Shown here: positions 1 through 7,601 of the stretch, piece by piece | Layout of the letters: every line of letters starts with the position of its first letter | Numbering within the stretch: the first letter of the stretch is position 1 | Source: Candidatus Pelagibacterales bacterium | Lineage (GTDB): Bacteria; Pseudomonadota; Alphaproteobacteria; Pelagibacterales; AG-422-B15 | Direction: 5' to 3' | Assembly: GCA_016777745.1 (NCBI GenBank) | Contig: JADHQX010000045.1 | Span: 1 to 9,098 of the forward strand | Length of the DNA: 9,098 bases | The notes under the pieces: model-generated | What the model was told of the DNA's origin: nothing | Databases searched by the model: none | The model's input: only the letters and a program-made list of their open reading frames with translations | Translations under genes and position numbers: made by a program

Positions 1-791
1 CCCGCGCCCTCCAGCTGGGTGTCGGTAAGCGGCACCAACGTTCCGGCTTCCACCTCTGGCGCGACCAGATCATCCCAAAGGGCGATCCCCTGGCCATCTA
101 CCACCGCCTGAACGCGGCTGTTGGAGTCCGGGATCGTCAGGCTGGATCGGCTGGGGGCGTAAGGTAGCCCTGCTGCTGCGTGCCAGGCCCTCCACCCCGC
201 ATCGCCGGAGCTGTCACCCAAAAGCGGAAGCTGCCTGACCGCCTCGGCCAACCCAAGACGGCTTACCTGCTCAGCAACTGTGCGATTGGCGGTTGGCACG
301 GCAGGCAGGGACATAAGAAGTTCGCTCTTGTGGTCTTCCCAGCCGCCTATTCCCCAGAGGAGAGCCATATCGACTTTGACAGATCTCATCATGTCGACAG
401 AGTTGAGCGGTTCGATCCGCAGGCTGATACCGGGATTGGCCTCGAAGAAGCGGGTGAGCCTTGGCGACAGCCAGCGCGAAGAGAAGTAGGTCAGTGCACC
501 AACGGTCACGGCACCTGTGGCCGGACCGCGCAGGTCATTTATTTCCCGGTCGATCTGGCTCAGGGCCGTTTGGGATACATGCCACAATCGGCGCCCTTCC
601 TCTGTCAGTTCCAGTTTTGCATGCGCGCGTTTGAACAGGGCAAAGCCAAGCTCGGCTTCAAGCTTGCCCACCTGGTAACTGATCGAGCCTTTCGACTGAT
701 GCAGCTCGTCGGCCGCCCTCGTCATCGACAGATTGCGGGCAACGGCATCAAAGATTTTGAGGGCATCATAGGAACGAAAGCGCATGTTCAT
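1..791 (-). CDS. LysR-type transcriptional regulator (C-terminus beyond the window edge)
   Basis: This is a LysR-family DNA-binding regulator, probably controlling the divergent operon that starts at 938 and its own gene. Reading the minus strand from ATG at 791 gives 263 codons with no stop before the window edge, so roughly the last 30-40 residues of a usual ~300-residue protein are missing. Residues about 7-66 form the winged helix-turn-helix: LKIFDAVARN, then LSMTRAADELHQSKGSISYQ, then VGKLEAELGFALFKR and LELTEEG. The rest fits the LysR effector-binding domain. The stretch PDSNSRVQAVVDGQGIAL (about residues 221-238) resembles the GcvA-like subgroup. The start could also be the in-frame ATG at 785; neither has a clear Shine-Dalgarno sequence. 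Divergent placement next to a catabolic operon is the typical LysR arrangement. The effector is unknown but is probably a substrate or intermediate of the operon. Confidence 0.9.
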   Translation of the reverse strand, partial: MNMRFRSYDALKIFDAVARNLSMTRAADELHQSKGSISYQVGKLEAELGFALFKRAHAKLELTEEGRRLWHVSQTALSQIDREINDLRGPATGAVTVGALTYFSSRWLSPRLTRFFEANPGISLRIEPLNSVDMMRSVKVDMALLWGIGGWEDHKSELLMSLPAVPTANRTVAEQVSRLGLAEAVRQLPLLGDSSGDAGWRAWHAAAGLPYAPSRSSLTIPDSNSRVQAVVDGQGIALWDDLVAPEVEAGTLVPLTDTQLEGA

Positions 792-816
792 TGTCTAAGA
801 TTTTTGAACGACTTGT

Positions 817-834
817 GCAAATCATTAGATTTGC
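817..834. promoter_or_regulatory. Perfect inverted repeat, candidate LysR operator
   Basis: The arms GCAAATC (817-823) and GATTTGC (828-834) are exact reverse complements around a 4-bp centre, ATTA. The site lies 26-43 bp from the regulator start and about 100 bp upstream of the operon start. It is the only perfect dyad of this length noticed in the intergenic region. It does not contain a centred T-N11-A, the general LysR consensus, so it may be a variant site or belong to another factor. Its position over a possible minus-strand -10 box would suit autorepression. Confidence 0.5.
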
Positions 835-854
835 GTCCAGCACAGGTGGCCCAA
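824..854 (-). promoter_or_regulatory. Possible promoter of the LysR-type regulator
   Basis: On the minus strand, TCTAAT (bases 829 to 824) matches five of six positions of the sigma-70 -10 consensus. A weak -35 candidate, TTGGGC (854 to 849), lies 19 bp upstream, which is longer than ideal. The -10 box sits inside the dyad, so a protein bound there would be expected to block transcription. This is a motif match by eye only. Confidence 0.3.
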
Positions 855-860
855 TATCTT
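831..860 (+). promoter_or_regulatory. Possible promoter of the catabolic operon
   Basis: TTGCGT (831-836) could serve as a poor -35 box and TATCTT (855-860) as a -10 box, with 18 bp between them. The -35 overlaps the right arm of the dyad, where a class-II type activator could touch RNA polymerase. A weak -35 is usual for activator-dependent promoters. The assignment is tentative and other positions between 835 and 937 are possible. Confidence 0.25.
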
Positions 861-937
861 AAACTCAATGCGTGGCACCCATCTGTCCTTGTCGAAGATC
901 ACCCGCAGGCGTCTAACAACTCTGAACGGTGAACAAT

Positions 938-2149
938 ATGACAACTGACCTTTCCCACTTCCGCTTCGTCGCCAAAGCTCTCCCCAATCAGGGCGCGCGC
1001 CCGCGCGAATTGGCCCGCACCATGCCGGCCCATCCGCTGAGCTACATGGAACTGCCCTATGATCCCGAATACACGCTCTACAACTCGCGCCTGACGCCAG
1101 AGAAACTCGACACGGCCACAGATGACGAGATGTATTGGGCCGTGCGCACCAATGTCATTTTCCGCCACACCGGCGAGTTGCCAATCGAGATCAGCGGCCC
1201 AGATGCCGAAACCCTGCTGAACAAGGTGTTCACCCGGAGTGTCAGCAAGGTGAAGCCGGGGCGCTGTTCCTATCAGTTTGCTTGTTATTATGACGGTGGG
1301 ATGATCACAGACGGGGTGCTGTTGCGGTTGTCGCAAAACAAGTTCTGGATGGCGCAGGCCGACGGCGACCTGTTCAGCTGGTACAAGGCCCATGCAGAAG
1401 GGCTGGACGTAAAAATCCACGACCCGAATGTCTGGGTCAGCCAGATCCAGGGGCCACGGTCGCTGGAGCTTCTGGCTGCCGTGCTGGACGGTCCGATGCC
1501 CGACACATTCCGCTATTTTGATTGCGCCGAGGTCTCCATCGCCGGACAAACCTGCTGGATCAGCCGTTCGGGCTTCACCAACGAGCTTGGCTGGGAGGTC
1601 TATATGCTGCCCGATACCGACATCCCGGCCATCGGCGATAGGATCATGGAGGTCGGCGCGGCGTTCGATATCCTGCTGACCGGAACGCCAGTGTTCCGCG
1701 CTCGGCGGATCGAAGCCGGGTTGCTCAACGCTGGGTCGGATTTCGGGGCGGAGACGACGCCGTTCGACGCAGGGCTTGGCGGTTTTGTCGAATTTGACGA
1801 CCGTGACTTTGTTGGCCGCAAGGCGTTGGAGGAGGCCTACAAATCCTGCCGCACCTGGGGCATGCGGGTCACCGGCGGCGTGGCGCAGCTTGGCCGCGTC
1901 ATGACCATTGATGGCAGGTCCGTCGGCCGAGTCTGTTCCTCCGGCTACTCGCCGTATCAGGGCTGCGGCGTCTGCATCGTGCGCATGGACGACCCCAACC
2001 GGGGCCCGGGCACCCAGGTCGATGTACTCTGCGCCGATGGCTCCAGTCAAAGCGGCGAGCTCTGCACCCTGCCGATGTATGATGCCGACCGGCTCATTCC
2101 GCGCGGCAAATTGGTGGATATCCCGACCAAACCGATCGCGGCGGAATGA
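938..2149 (+). CDS. GcvT-fold aminomethyltransferase-family protein, DmdA-like demethylase/methyltransferase
   Basis: This 403-residue protein belongs to the glycine-cleavage T-protein (GcvT) fold, whose members transfer a one-carbon group from a substrate to tetrahydrofolate. Family features seen: YTLYNSRLTP about 45 residues in, ISGPDAETLLNKV near residue 90, GGMITDGV near 120-127 with Asp125 in the place of the conserved T-protein aspartate, IQGPRSLELL near 170, SRSGFTNELGWEVY near 210-222, RIEAGLLNAG near 257-266, TPFDAGLGGFVEF near 274-286, and a C-terminal barrel domain from about residue 300. The pattern recalls DMSP demethylase (DmdA) and related family proteins more than true GcvT, and no other glycine-cleavage gene is nearby. 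About 45 residues precede the first conserved motif, making it longer than a usual T-protein (about 365 residues). The ATG at 938 is preferred over the in-frame GTG at 929 because GGTGA (928-932) lies 5 bases upstream of it. It is first in the operon, so it probably starts the pathway. Substrate unknown: DMSP, a methoxylated aromatic or a methylamine are all possible. Confidence 0.85.
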   Translation: MTTDLSHFRFVAKALPNQGARPRELARTMPAHPLSYMELPYDPEYTLYNSRLTPEKLDTATDDEMYWAVRTNVIFRHTGELPIEISGPDAETLLNKVFTRSVSKVKPGRCSYQFACYYDGGMITDGVLLRLSQNKFWMAQADGDLFSWYKAHAEGLDVKIHDPNVWVSQIQGPRSLELLAAVLDGPMPDTFRYFDCAEVSIAGQTCWISRSGFTNELGWEVYMLPDTDIPAIGDRIMEVGAAFDILLTGTPVFRARRIEAGLLNAGSDFGAETTPFDAGLGGFVEFDDRDFVGRKALEEAYKSCRTWGMRVTGGVAQLGRVMTIDGRSVGRVCSSGYSPYQGCGVCIVRMDDPNRGPGTQVDVLCADGSSQSGELCTLPMYDADRLIPRGKLVDIPTKPIAAE

Positions 2150-3765
2150 CCATGTATGACATGAACCTCACCACCTCGCACTTCCCAGCGCAGAATGATG
2201 CGGAAATCCGCGACATCACGGTCGGTGGGTTGCTGCGAGAGGCGGCAGCCACCCATCCGGATGCCGTAGCGATGGTGGATGTTTCAGACAGTGGTGACTG
2301 TGGCCAGTCTTGGACCTATGGCGAGCTGCTGGCGCAGGCTGAGAGCCTTGCGAATGCCCTCGTCACGCGGTTCGAGGCGGGTGAAAGGGTTGTCGTCTGG
2401 GCACCTAATATCCCTGAATGGATCTTCATGGAATATGCCTGCGGTCTGGCGGGGCTTGTTCTGGTTACAGCCAACCCGTCCTTTCAGGCTCCAGAGCTCA
2501 AATATGTGCTGGAGCAATCCGGTGCCGTCGGACTGCTCATGGTGGACGGGTTCCGAGGCAATCCGATGGTGGAGATTGCGCGCGAGGCGACGAAAGGCAA
2601 CACGCGCCTGCGCGAGGTCGTCAATCTGGAAGACGAGGACGCGCTCTACGACTATGGAGAACGGCCCGCCGTGCTGCCGGACGTCCAGCCGGATGATGCC
2701 GCGCAGATCCAGTACACATCGGGAACAACAGGTTTTCCTAAGGGCGCGGTGCTCAGCCACAAGAACCTTGTGAACAACGCGCGTCTGTTCTGCGCGCGCA
2801 AGCAGGTCGGGCCGCACTCGGTTTGGGCCAATTTCATGCCGCTCTTTCACACTGCGGGCTGTGCGACTGGGGCCTTGGGATGCCTCCAGGCCGCCTGCAA
2901 GATGCTGTTGATCAAGCGGTTCGACGCAGATGTCTTTGCGCGATTGATCGAGGAACAGGGCATCACAACCTGTTTCGCCGTTCCCACCATGCTGTTCAAC
3001 TTTCTGGAATCGCTGGACCGAACTCCACGCGATATGTCCTCGCTTGAGGTCATCACGACAGGCGGCGCGCCGGTGCCACCCGATCTGGTCCGCCGGGTGC
3101 GCGACCGTCTGGGGTGTCATCTTCTCAGCGCTTTCGGGCAGACGGAGCACAGCCCAATGATCTGCCTGAACCCTGTCGAGGCCACGCTTGAACAGATCGT
3201 GGAAACAGCAGGCCAGCCACTGCCACAGACCGAGGTTTCGATCCGTTCGCCTGAAGACAATCGGGTGCTCCCAATAGGTGAAGTCGGCGAAATATGCGCG
3301 CGATCCTACGCGGTGATGATCGGATACAATGACAATCCGGAAGCAACCGCCGCCGCTATCGACGCAGACGGCCGGCTGCATACCGGAGACCTGGGCACGA
3401 TGGACGCCCAGGGGTTCGTGCGGGTGACTGGCCGTGTGAAGGACATGATCATCCGTGGCGGTGAAAACCACTTCCCGGCCGAGATCGAAGCGGTGTTGGT
3501 GACCCACAGGCATGTGGCACAAGTCGCCGTGGTTGGCCTGCCGGACGAGAAATGGGGAGAGGTGATCGCGGCATTCATCCTGTCCGACCAACCGCTCGAC
3601 GTGGCCGATTTGCGCACCCACTGCCGGGCGCATCTGTCCGCGCAGAAAACGCCATCGGTCTGGGTGCATGTGCCGGACTTCCCTCTGACAGGCTCCGGCA
3701 AGGTGCAGAAATTCGCCATTCGTGAGAAGTTCCTCGCAGGTAGCTACGGAGAGATTCTGCAATGA
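2146..3765 (+). CDS. Acyl-CoA ligase 1 (AMP-forming, ANL superfamily)
   Basis: This enzyme adenylates a carboxylic acid with ATP and transfers it to coenzyme A in the cytoplasm. All core motifs are present: the phosphate-binding loop YTSGTTGFPKG (residues 190-200), FGQTE (330-334), HTGDLG (412-417), VTGRVKDMIIRGGENHFP (427-444), and PLTGSGK with the catalytic lysine at 519. The length of 539 residues is normal for the family. The general look is of fatty-acyl/ACSF2-type ligases rather than a recognised feruloyl- or methylmercaptopropionate-specific enzyme, so the acid cannot be named. ATG 2146 overlaps the stop of the upstream gene as ATGA. An in-frame ATG at 2152 has an SD-like GGCGGA 6 bases upstream and matches the start of the paralogue at 4546 (MYDMNLTTSH against MYELSLTTSH), so it may be the true start. 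It overlaps the next gene by 4 bp, again as ATGA. Confidence 0.93.
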   Translation: MTMYDMNLTTSHFPAQNDAEIRDITVGGLLREAAATHPDAVAMVDVSDSGDCGQSWTYGELLAQAESLANALVTRFEAGERVVVWAPNIPEWIFMEYACGLAGLVLVTANPSFQAPELKYVLEQSGAVGLLMVDGFRGNPMVEIAREATKGNTRLREVVNLEDEDALYDYGERPAVLPDVQPDDAAQIQYTSGTTGFPKGAVLSHKNLVNNARLFCARKQVGPHSVWANFMPLFHTAGCATGALGCLQAACKMLLIKRFDADVFARLIEEQGITTCFAVPTMLFNFLESLDRTPRDMSSLEVITTGGAPVPPDLVRRVRDRLGCHLLSAFGQTEHSPMICLNPVEATLEQIVETAGQPLPQTEVSIRSPEDNRVLPIGEVGEICARSYAVMIGYNDNPEATAAAIDADGRLHTGDLGTMDAQGFVRVTGRVKDMIIRGGENHFPAEIEAVLVTHRHVAQVAVVGLPDEKWGEVIAAFILSDQPLDVADLRTHCRAHLSAQKTPSVWVHVPDFPLTGSGKVQKFAIREKFLAGSYGEILQ

Positions 3766-4553
3766 GTGTGCGAATTGAAAAGGACGGCCCCGTCTGGACA
3801 GTCATCCATTCCCGCCCAGAGGCCCGTAATGCCATGGACCCTCAAAGCGCCAAGGCACTCTATGAGGCGTTCCAGTCGTTTGACGCGGACGATACCGCCA
3901 GCGTCGCCGTGTTCTGGGGCGAAGGCGGTGCCTTCTGTGCCGGGTGGGATTTGAAGCATGCAGCCTCCCTTGCCGGGGCCGAGGCGCTTGATCCGTTCGA
4001 CTTTCCCGATGAGGGTGAGCCACCGATGGCGGCCATGGGACCTAGCCGGTTGGACCTGTCCAAACCGGTGATCGCCGCGGTGGCCGGGCCTGCCGTGGCT
4101 GGCGGCATGGAACTGGCGCTTTGGTGCGATATCCGGGTGATGGAAGAAACCGCCTATCTAGGCGTCTACTGCCGCCGTTGGGGTATTCCGCTGATCGATG
4201 GCGGCACGGTGCGCCTGCCGCGCCTGGTGGGTGAGGGTCGCGCGACGGACCTGATCCTCACCGGCCGCCGTGTGGATGCGGATGAGGCGCTTCGGATTGG
4301 CCTGTGCGAATACTTCGTGCCGGAAGGCAATGCGCGCGCCAAGGCTGAAGCGCTGGCCCATGACATCGCCCGCTTCCCGCAAAGCTGTTTGCGCGCGGAT
4401 CGCCGGTCCGTGCGGGCCCAGCACGGGCTTTCGATGCGGGACGCACTGCGGCACGAATGGCGGGGCAGCAAGACTGAGGTCACCAAAGGTGTCGAAGGTG
4501 CAGCCCGGTTTGCCAGCGGCAAGGGGCGAGGGGGCGACTTCAGCGATGTATGA
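3762..4553 (+). CDS. Crotonase-fold enzyme 1 (enoyl-CoA hydratase/isomerase family)
   Basis: This 263-residue protein has the crotonase fold, which binds acyl-CoA and stabilises a thioester enolate in an oxyanion hole. The first oxyanion-hole segment is GGAFCAGWDL (about 55-64) and the second is AVAGGMELALWCD (111-123). Glu117 occupies the position of Glu144 of rat mitochondrial enoyl-CoA hydratase. The second catalytic glutamate (rat Glu164) is replaced by Cys137 in LGVYCRRWGIPLIDGGT, so simple hydration by the usual pair is doubtful; an isomerase, hydrolase or lyase reaction is possible. The start ATG overlaps the stop of ligase 1 (ATGA) and is served by GGAGAG at 3748-3753, 8 bases upstream. 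Its last 8 bp overlap the start of ligase 2. It probably acts on a CoA ester made by one of the two ligases. Confidence 0.88.
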   Translation: MSVRIEKDGPVWTVIHSRPEARNAMDPQSAKALYEAFQSFDADDTASVAVFWGEGGAFCAGWDLKHAASLAGAEALDPFDFPDEGEPPMAAMGPSRLDLSKPVIAAVAGPAVAGGMELALWCDIRVMEETAYLGVYCRRWGIPLIDGGTVRLPRLVGEGRATDLILTGRRVDADEALRIGLCEYFVPEGNARAKAEALAHDIARFPQSCLRADRRSVRAQHGLSMRDALRHEWRGSKTEVTKGVEGAARFASGKGRGGDFSDV

Positions 4554-6150
4554 GCTGAGCCTCACCACCTCCCATGCCCCGGCCCAGTCCGACATGGAGA
4601 CACGCGAGATCACCATCGGCGCATTGCTGCGCGAGGTCGCTGCGGCGCGACCGGAGGCGGAGGCCTTGGTCGAAGTCAGACAGGACGGTACAAAAGGACG
4701 CCGCTGGACCTATGCCGAACTTCTGAAAGATGCCGAGCGGCTGGCTTTGGCTCTGTCCACCCGGTTTGCGCCCGGCGAACGGGTGGTAGTCTGGTCGCCC
4801 AACAGTCCCGAATGGGTGCTGATGGAATATGCCTGTGCGCTGTCCAGGCTGGTTCTGGTGACGGCAAACCCGGCCTTTCAGGCACGCGAACTGGCCTATG
4901 TGCTGGAACAATCCGGCGCGGTTGCCCTGTTCCTTGTCGAGGAATTCCGCGGCAACCCGATGGGCCGGATTGGGGCTGAGGTCGCGGCGAGCATCCCATC
5001 GGTGCGCGAAGTCACGGACGTGGAAAGCGCCGTGCTATACGCGGAAGGGTCGCGCCCGCCTGCTTTGCCCGAAGTCGCCCCGGGCGACGCGGCGATGATC
5101 CAATATACGTCCGGCACCACCGGCTTTCCCAAAGGGGCGGTGCTGAGCCATCGCGGGCTGATCAACAACGCCCGGTTCTACGCGGGTCGCTGCGGGGCAA
5201 CCGAGGCGACCACATGGGTTAACATCATGCCGATGTTCCACACCTCGGGCTGCGGGATGGTCACGCTTGGATGCCTTCAGGCGGGGTGCCGCATGGTGCT
5301 GGTCAGCCTGTTTGATCCGGATGTTGTGCTTGACCAGCTGGAAGCGAACGGCGCGGACATCATCCTTGGCGTGCCGACCATGGTGGTGGCCTTGCTCGAT
5401 GCGCAAGAGGCGAGGCCGCGCGACCTGTCAGCCCTGAAACTGGTCAGCTGTGGTGGCTCGATGGTGGCCCCGGAACTGGTGCGCCGAGTGCAGAACCTGA
5501 TGGGCGCCGGATTCTCGACGCTTTATGGTCAGACAGAACATTGCCCGGTGATCACTCAACACCATTTGTCAGACAGTATCGACGACATCTGTAACACGGC
5601 CGGTCAACCTGTCGCGCAGACCGAGGTTTCGATCCGCAGCGTCGATGACAATAGCGCTGTCGCCGTTCGCGAGGTCGGGGAAATCTGTGCCCGCGGCCCC
5701 TGTGTGATGTTGGAATACAATGACAACCCCAAGGCCACGTCCGAGACGGTGGATGAGGGCGGTTGGCTACATACGGGTGATCTGGGCCGGATGGATGCGC
5801 GCGGGTATGTTACCGTGACGGGGCGGGTCAAGGAAATGATCATCCGGGGTGGCGAGAACCATTTCCCGGCCGAGATCGAGAACTGCCTGTTGGAACACGC
5901 GCAAGTGGCCGAGGTCACCGTGGTTGGCCTGCCGGACCCGAAATGGGGCGAGGTCATCGGCGCGTTCATCCGCGGCACAGGACCACTCGACAAGGGCGCG
6001 CTGCATGCCCATTGCCGCGCAAACATGTCCCCGCAGAAAACCCCGAATGTCTGGGTGCAGGTCGAGAGCTTTCCCCTGACCGGCTCGGGCAAGATCCAGA
6101 AATTCGTTCTCCGCGACCGTTTCGTCGCCGGGGAATTCAATGAACTCTGA
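4546..6150 (+). CDS. Acyl-CoA ligase 2 (AMP-forming, paralogue of ligase 1)
   Basis: This 534-residue ANL-superfamily enzyme carries YTSGTTGFPKG (187-197), YGQTE (327-331), HTGDLG (409-414), VTGRVKEMIIRGGENHFP (424-441) and PLTGSGK with the catalytic lysine at 516. It aligns along its whole length with ligase 1 with only small gaps. By eye more than half the residues match, so the two arose by duplication. They differ around the likely acyl pocket, for example SCGGSMVAPEL here against TTGGAPVPPDL in ligase 1, which suggests different acids. The frame stays open upstream to 4270, but that part is an alternative reading of crotonase 1. ATG 4546 is chosen because it matches the N-terminus of ligase 1 and has GAGGGGG (4528-4534) 11 bases upstream. 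It overlaps crotonase 1 by 8 bp and is followed after 15 bp by the aldehyde dehydrogenase. Confidence 0.92.
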   Translation: MYELSLTTSHAPAQSDMETREITIGALLREVAAARPEAEALVEVRQDGTKGRRWTYAELLKDAERLALALSTRFAPGERVVVWSPNSPEWVLMEYACALSRLVLVTANPAFQARELAYVLEQSGAVALFLVEEFRGNPMGRIGAEVAASIPSVREVTDVESAVLYAEGSRPPALPEVAPGDAAMIQYTSGTTGFPKGAVLSHRGLINNARFYAGRCGATEATTWVNIMPMFHTSGCGMVTLGCLQAGCRMVLVSLFDPDVVLDQLEANGADIILGVPTMVVALLDAQEARPRDLSALKLVSCGGSMVAPELVRRVQNLMGAGFSTLYGQTEHCPVITQHHLSDSIDDICNTAGQPVAQTEVSIRSVDDNSAVAVREVGEICARGPCVMLEYNDNPKATSETVDEGGWLHTGDLGRMDARGYVTVTGRVKEMIIRGGENHFPAEIENCLLEHAQVAEVTVVGLPDPKWGEVIGAFIRGTGPLDKGALHAHCRANMSPQKTPNVWVQVESFPLTGSGKIQKFVLRDRFVAGEFNEL

Positions 6151-6165
6151 CTGACAGGAACCGCC

Positions 6166-7599
6166 ATGCAGGACGCAACCAGACACTATATCAACGGCCA
6201 ATGGATAGCTTCGATCGACGGGCGCGAAGTGGCGGTTGAAAACCCGTCTACTGAAGAGAAGATCGCCGCGATCACTTTGGGTGGCGTCGCTGATGCTGAC
6301 GCGGCCGTCGCCGCGGCCAAGAATGCATTCCCGGCCTGGGCGGCAACAGACCCCTCGGAACGGATCGCAGCACTGGAGCGGTTGATGGAGGTCTACAAGT
6401 CGCGGGCGGAGGAAATGGCGCAGGCCATCAGCGTCGAAATGGGTGCACCTATCGCACTGGCAAAGACGGCACAGGTCGGTGCCGGCGCCGGGCATCTGAA
6501 AAACACCATCCGCACGGCAAAGGGTTTCGCCTTCGAACGCCCCTTGGGAGACCACGCGCCGGGCGACATGATCCTATACGAGCCGGTTGGTGTCTGCGCC
6601 CTGATCACGCCCTGGAACTGGCCGATGAACCAGGTGATGCTCAAGGTGGCGCCTGCGCTGGCGGCAGGATGTACCATGGTGCTGAAACCGGCCGAACAGG
6701 CCCCGCTCAGTGGCATGTTGCTGGCAGAAATGATCGACGCGGCCGGTTTCCCGCCCGGTGTGTTCAACCTTGTGAACGGCGATGGGGCTGGTGTCGGCGC
6801 ACATCTCACGGCGCACCCGGACGTAGACATGGTCAGCTTCACCGGCTCGACCCGCGCAGGTGTGGCGATCAGCAAGGCGGCAGCGGAGTCTGTCAAGCGC
6901 GTCAGCCTCGAACTGGGCGGCAAGGGGGCCAACATCATCTTTGCCGATGCAGATGAAAAGGCCGTCACACGCGGCGTGCGCCACTGCTTCAATAACTCGG
7001 GCCAGTCCTGCAACGCGCCGACCCGAATGCTGGTGGAGCGCTCGATTTACGACCAGGCCGTTGAAACCGCCCGAACCATAGCTGAAAAAACTGAGGTCGG
7101 ACCGGCGGACATCGAAGGCCGTCAGATCGGTCCGGTCGTCTCAGGGGTGCAGTTCAACAGGATACAATATTTCCTAAAGCACGGGATCGATGAAGGCGCC
7201 AGGCTTGTTGCCGGCGGGATGGGTAAGCCGGACGGGTTGAGCACCGGGCATTTCGTTCGACCCACGATCTTTGCCGATGTCACTCCCGATATGACCATCT
7301 GGCGTGAGGAAATCTTTGGCCCGGTTCTAACCATGACCCCGTTCGATACCGAGGAAGAAGCGATCGAACTGGCCAATGATACGCCGTACGGGCTGACCAA
7401 CTATGTTCAGACCGCCGACAAATCCCGTGCCCGCCGGGTGGCGCGACAGCTGCGCTCGGGTATGGTGGAGATGAACGGGAACTTCGGTGGCGCCGGAACT
7501 CCCTTCGGCGGAATGAAGCAATCCGGTACTGGCCGTGAGGGTGGTGTCTGGGGTCTTGAGGAGTTTCTTGAAGTCAAGGCCGTCAGCGATTGGGGGTGA
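6166..7599 (+). CDS. NAD(P)-dependent aldehyde dehydrogenase
   Basis: This 477-residue cytoplasmic enzyme oxidises an aldehyde to the acid using NAD(P)+. It shows the complete family signature: PWN with Asn151 for the oxyanion, KPAE with Lys174 for cofactor binding, FTGSTRAG (225-232), the general base Glu249 in LELGGKG, the nucleophile Cys282 in NNSGQSCNAPTR, and EEIFGP (381-386). The length is standard. NNSGQSCNAPTR is common among proteobacterial dehydrogenases of broad or unknown specificity and does not identify the aldehyde. The start ATG has AGGA (6156-6159) 6 bases upstream. Its place between a CoA ligase and a crotonase suggests it removes an aldehyde released by cleavage of a CoA ester, for example acetaldehyde in DMSP breakdown or an aromatic aldehyde in ferulate-type breakdown. 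That role is inference. Confidence 0.95.
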   Translation: MQDATRHYINGQWIASIDGREVAVENPSTEEKIAAITLGGVADADAAVAAAKNAFPAWAATDPSERIAALERLMEVYKSRAEEMAQAISVEMGAPIALAKTAQVGAGAGHLKNTIRTAKGFAFERPLGDHAPGDMILYEPVGVCALITPWNWPMNQVMLKVAPALAAGCTMVLKPAEQAPLSGMLLAEMIDAAGFPPGVFNLVNGDGAGVGAHLTAHPDVDMVSFTGSTRAGVAISKAAAESVKRVSLELGGKGANIIFADADEKAVTRGVRHCFNNSGQSCNAPTRMLVERSIYDQAVETARTIAEKTEVGPADIEGRQIGPVVSGVQFNRIQYFLKHGIDEGARLVAGGMGKPDGLSTGHFVRPTIFADVTPDMTIWREEIFGPVLTMTPFDTEEEAIELANDTPYGLTNYVQTADKSRARRVARQLRSGMVEMNGNFGGAGTPFGGMKQSGTGREGGVWGLEEFLEVKAVSDWG

Positions 7600-7601
7600 G
7601 C

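Larger units (their letters stand above)
792..937. promoter_or_regulatory. Divergent control region between the regulator and the catabolic operon
   Basis: This 146-bp gap is the only space for promoters of both the leftward regulator and the rightward operon. It is richer in A and T than the flanking genes. It holds a perfect dyad at 817-834. It also holds a TAAGAT hexamer at 796-801 with its reverse complement at 856-861, so the two copies are exactly 60 bp apart centre to centre on either side of the dyad. LysR proteins commonly bind such divergent regions as tetramers at two sites. Assigning these sites to this regulator is inference. Confidence 0.6.

Noticed and set aside
180..932. Plus-strand open frame of 250 codons over the left part of the window
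   Set aside because: It lies antisense to the clear LysR-type regulator on the minus strand and shows no protein-family motif.
899..2050. Minus-strand open frame of 383 codons
   Set aside because: It is the antisense shadow of the GcvT-fold gene; high GC content leaves such frames open, and the translation resembles no family.
2284..3762. Minus-strand open frame of 492 codons
   Set aside because: It is antisense to acyl-CoA ligase 1, which has every family motif. The opposing frame has none.
4270..4545. N-terminal extension of acyl-CoA ligase 2, possible fusion
   Set aside because: The 92 extra codons are an alternative frame of crotonase 1, are not ligase-like, and the paralogue starts at the residue matching ATG 4546.
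938..4553. Assignment as dmdA, dmdB and dmdD of DMSP demethylation
   Set aside because: The first protein is DmdA-like, but the acyl-CoA dehydrogenase DmdC is absent and the ligase and crotonase do not clearly match DmdB and DmdD, so gene symbols were withheld.
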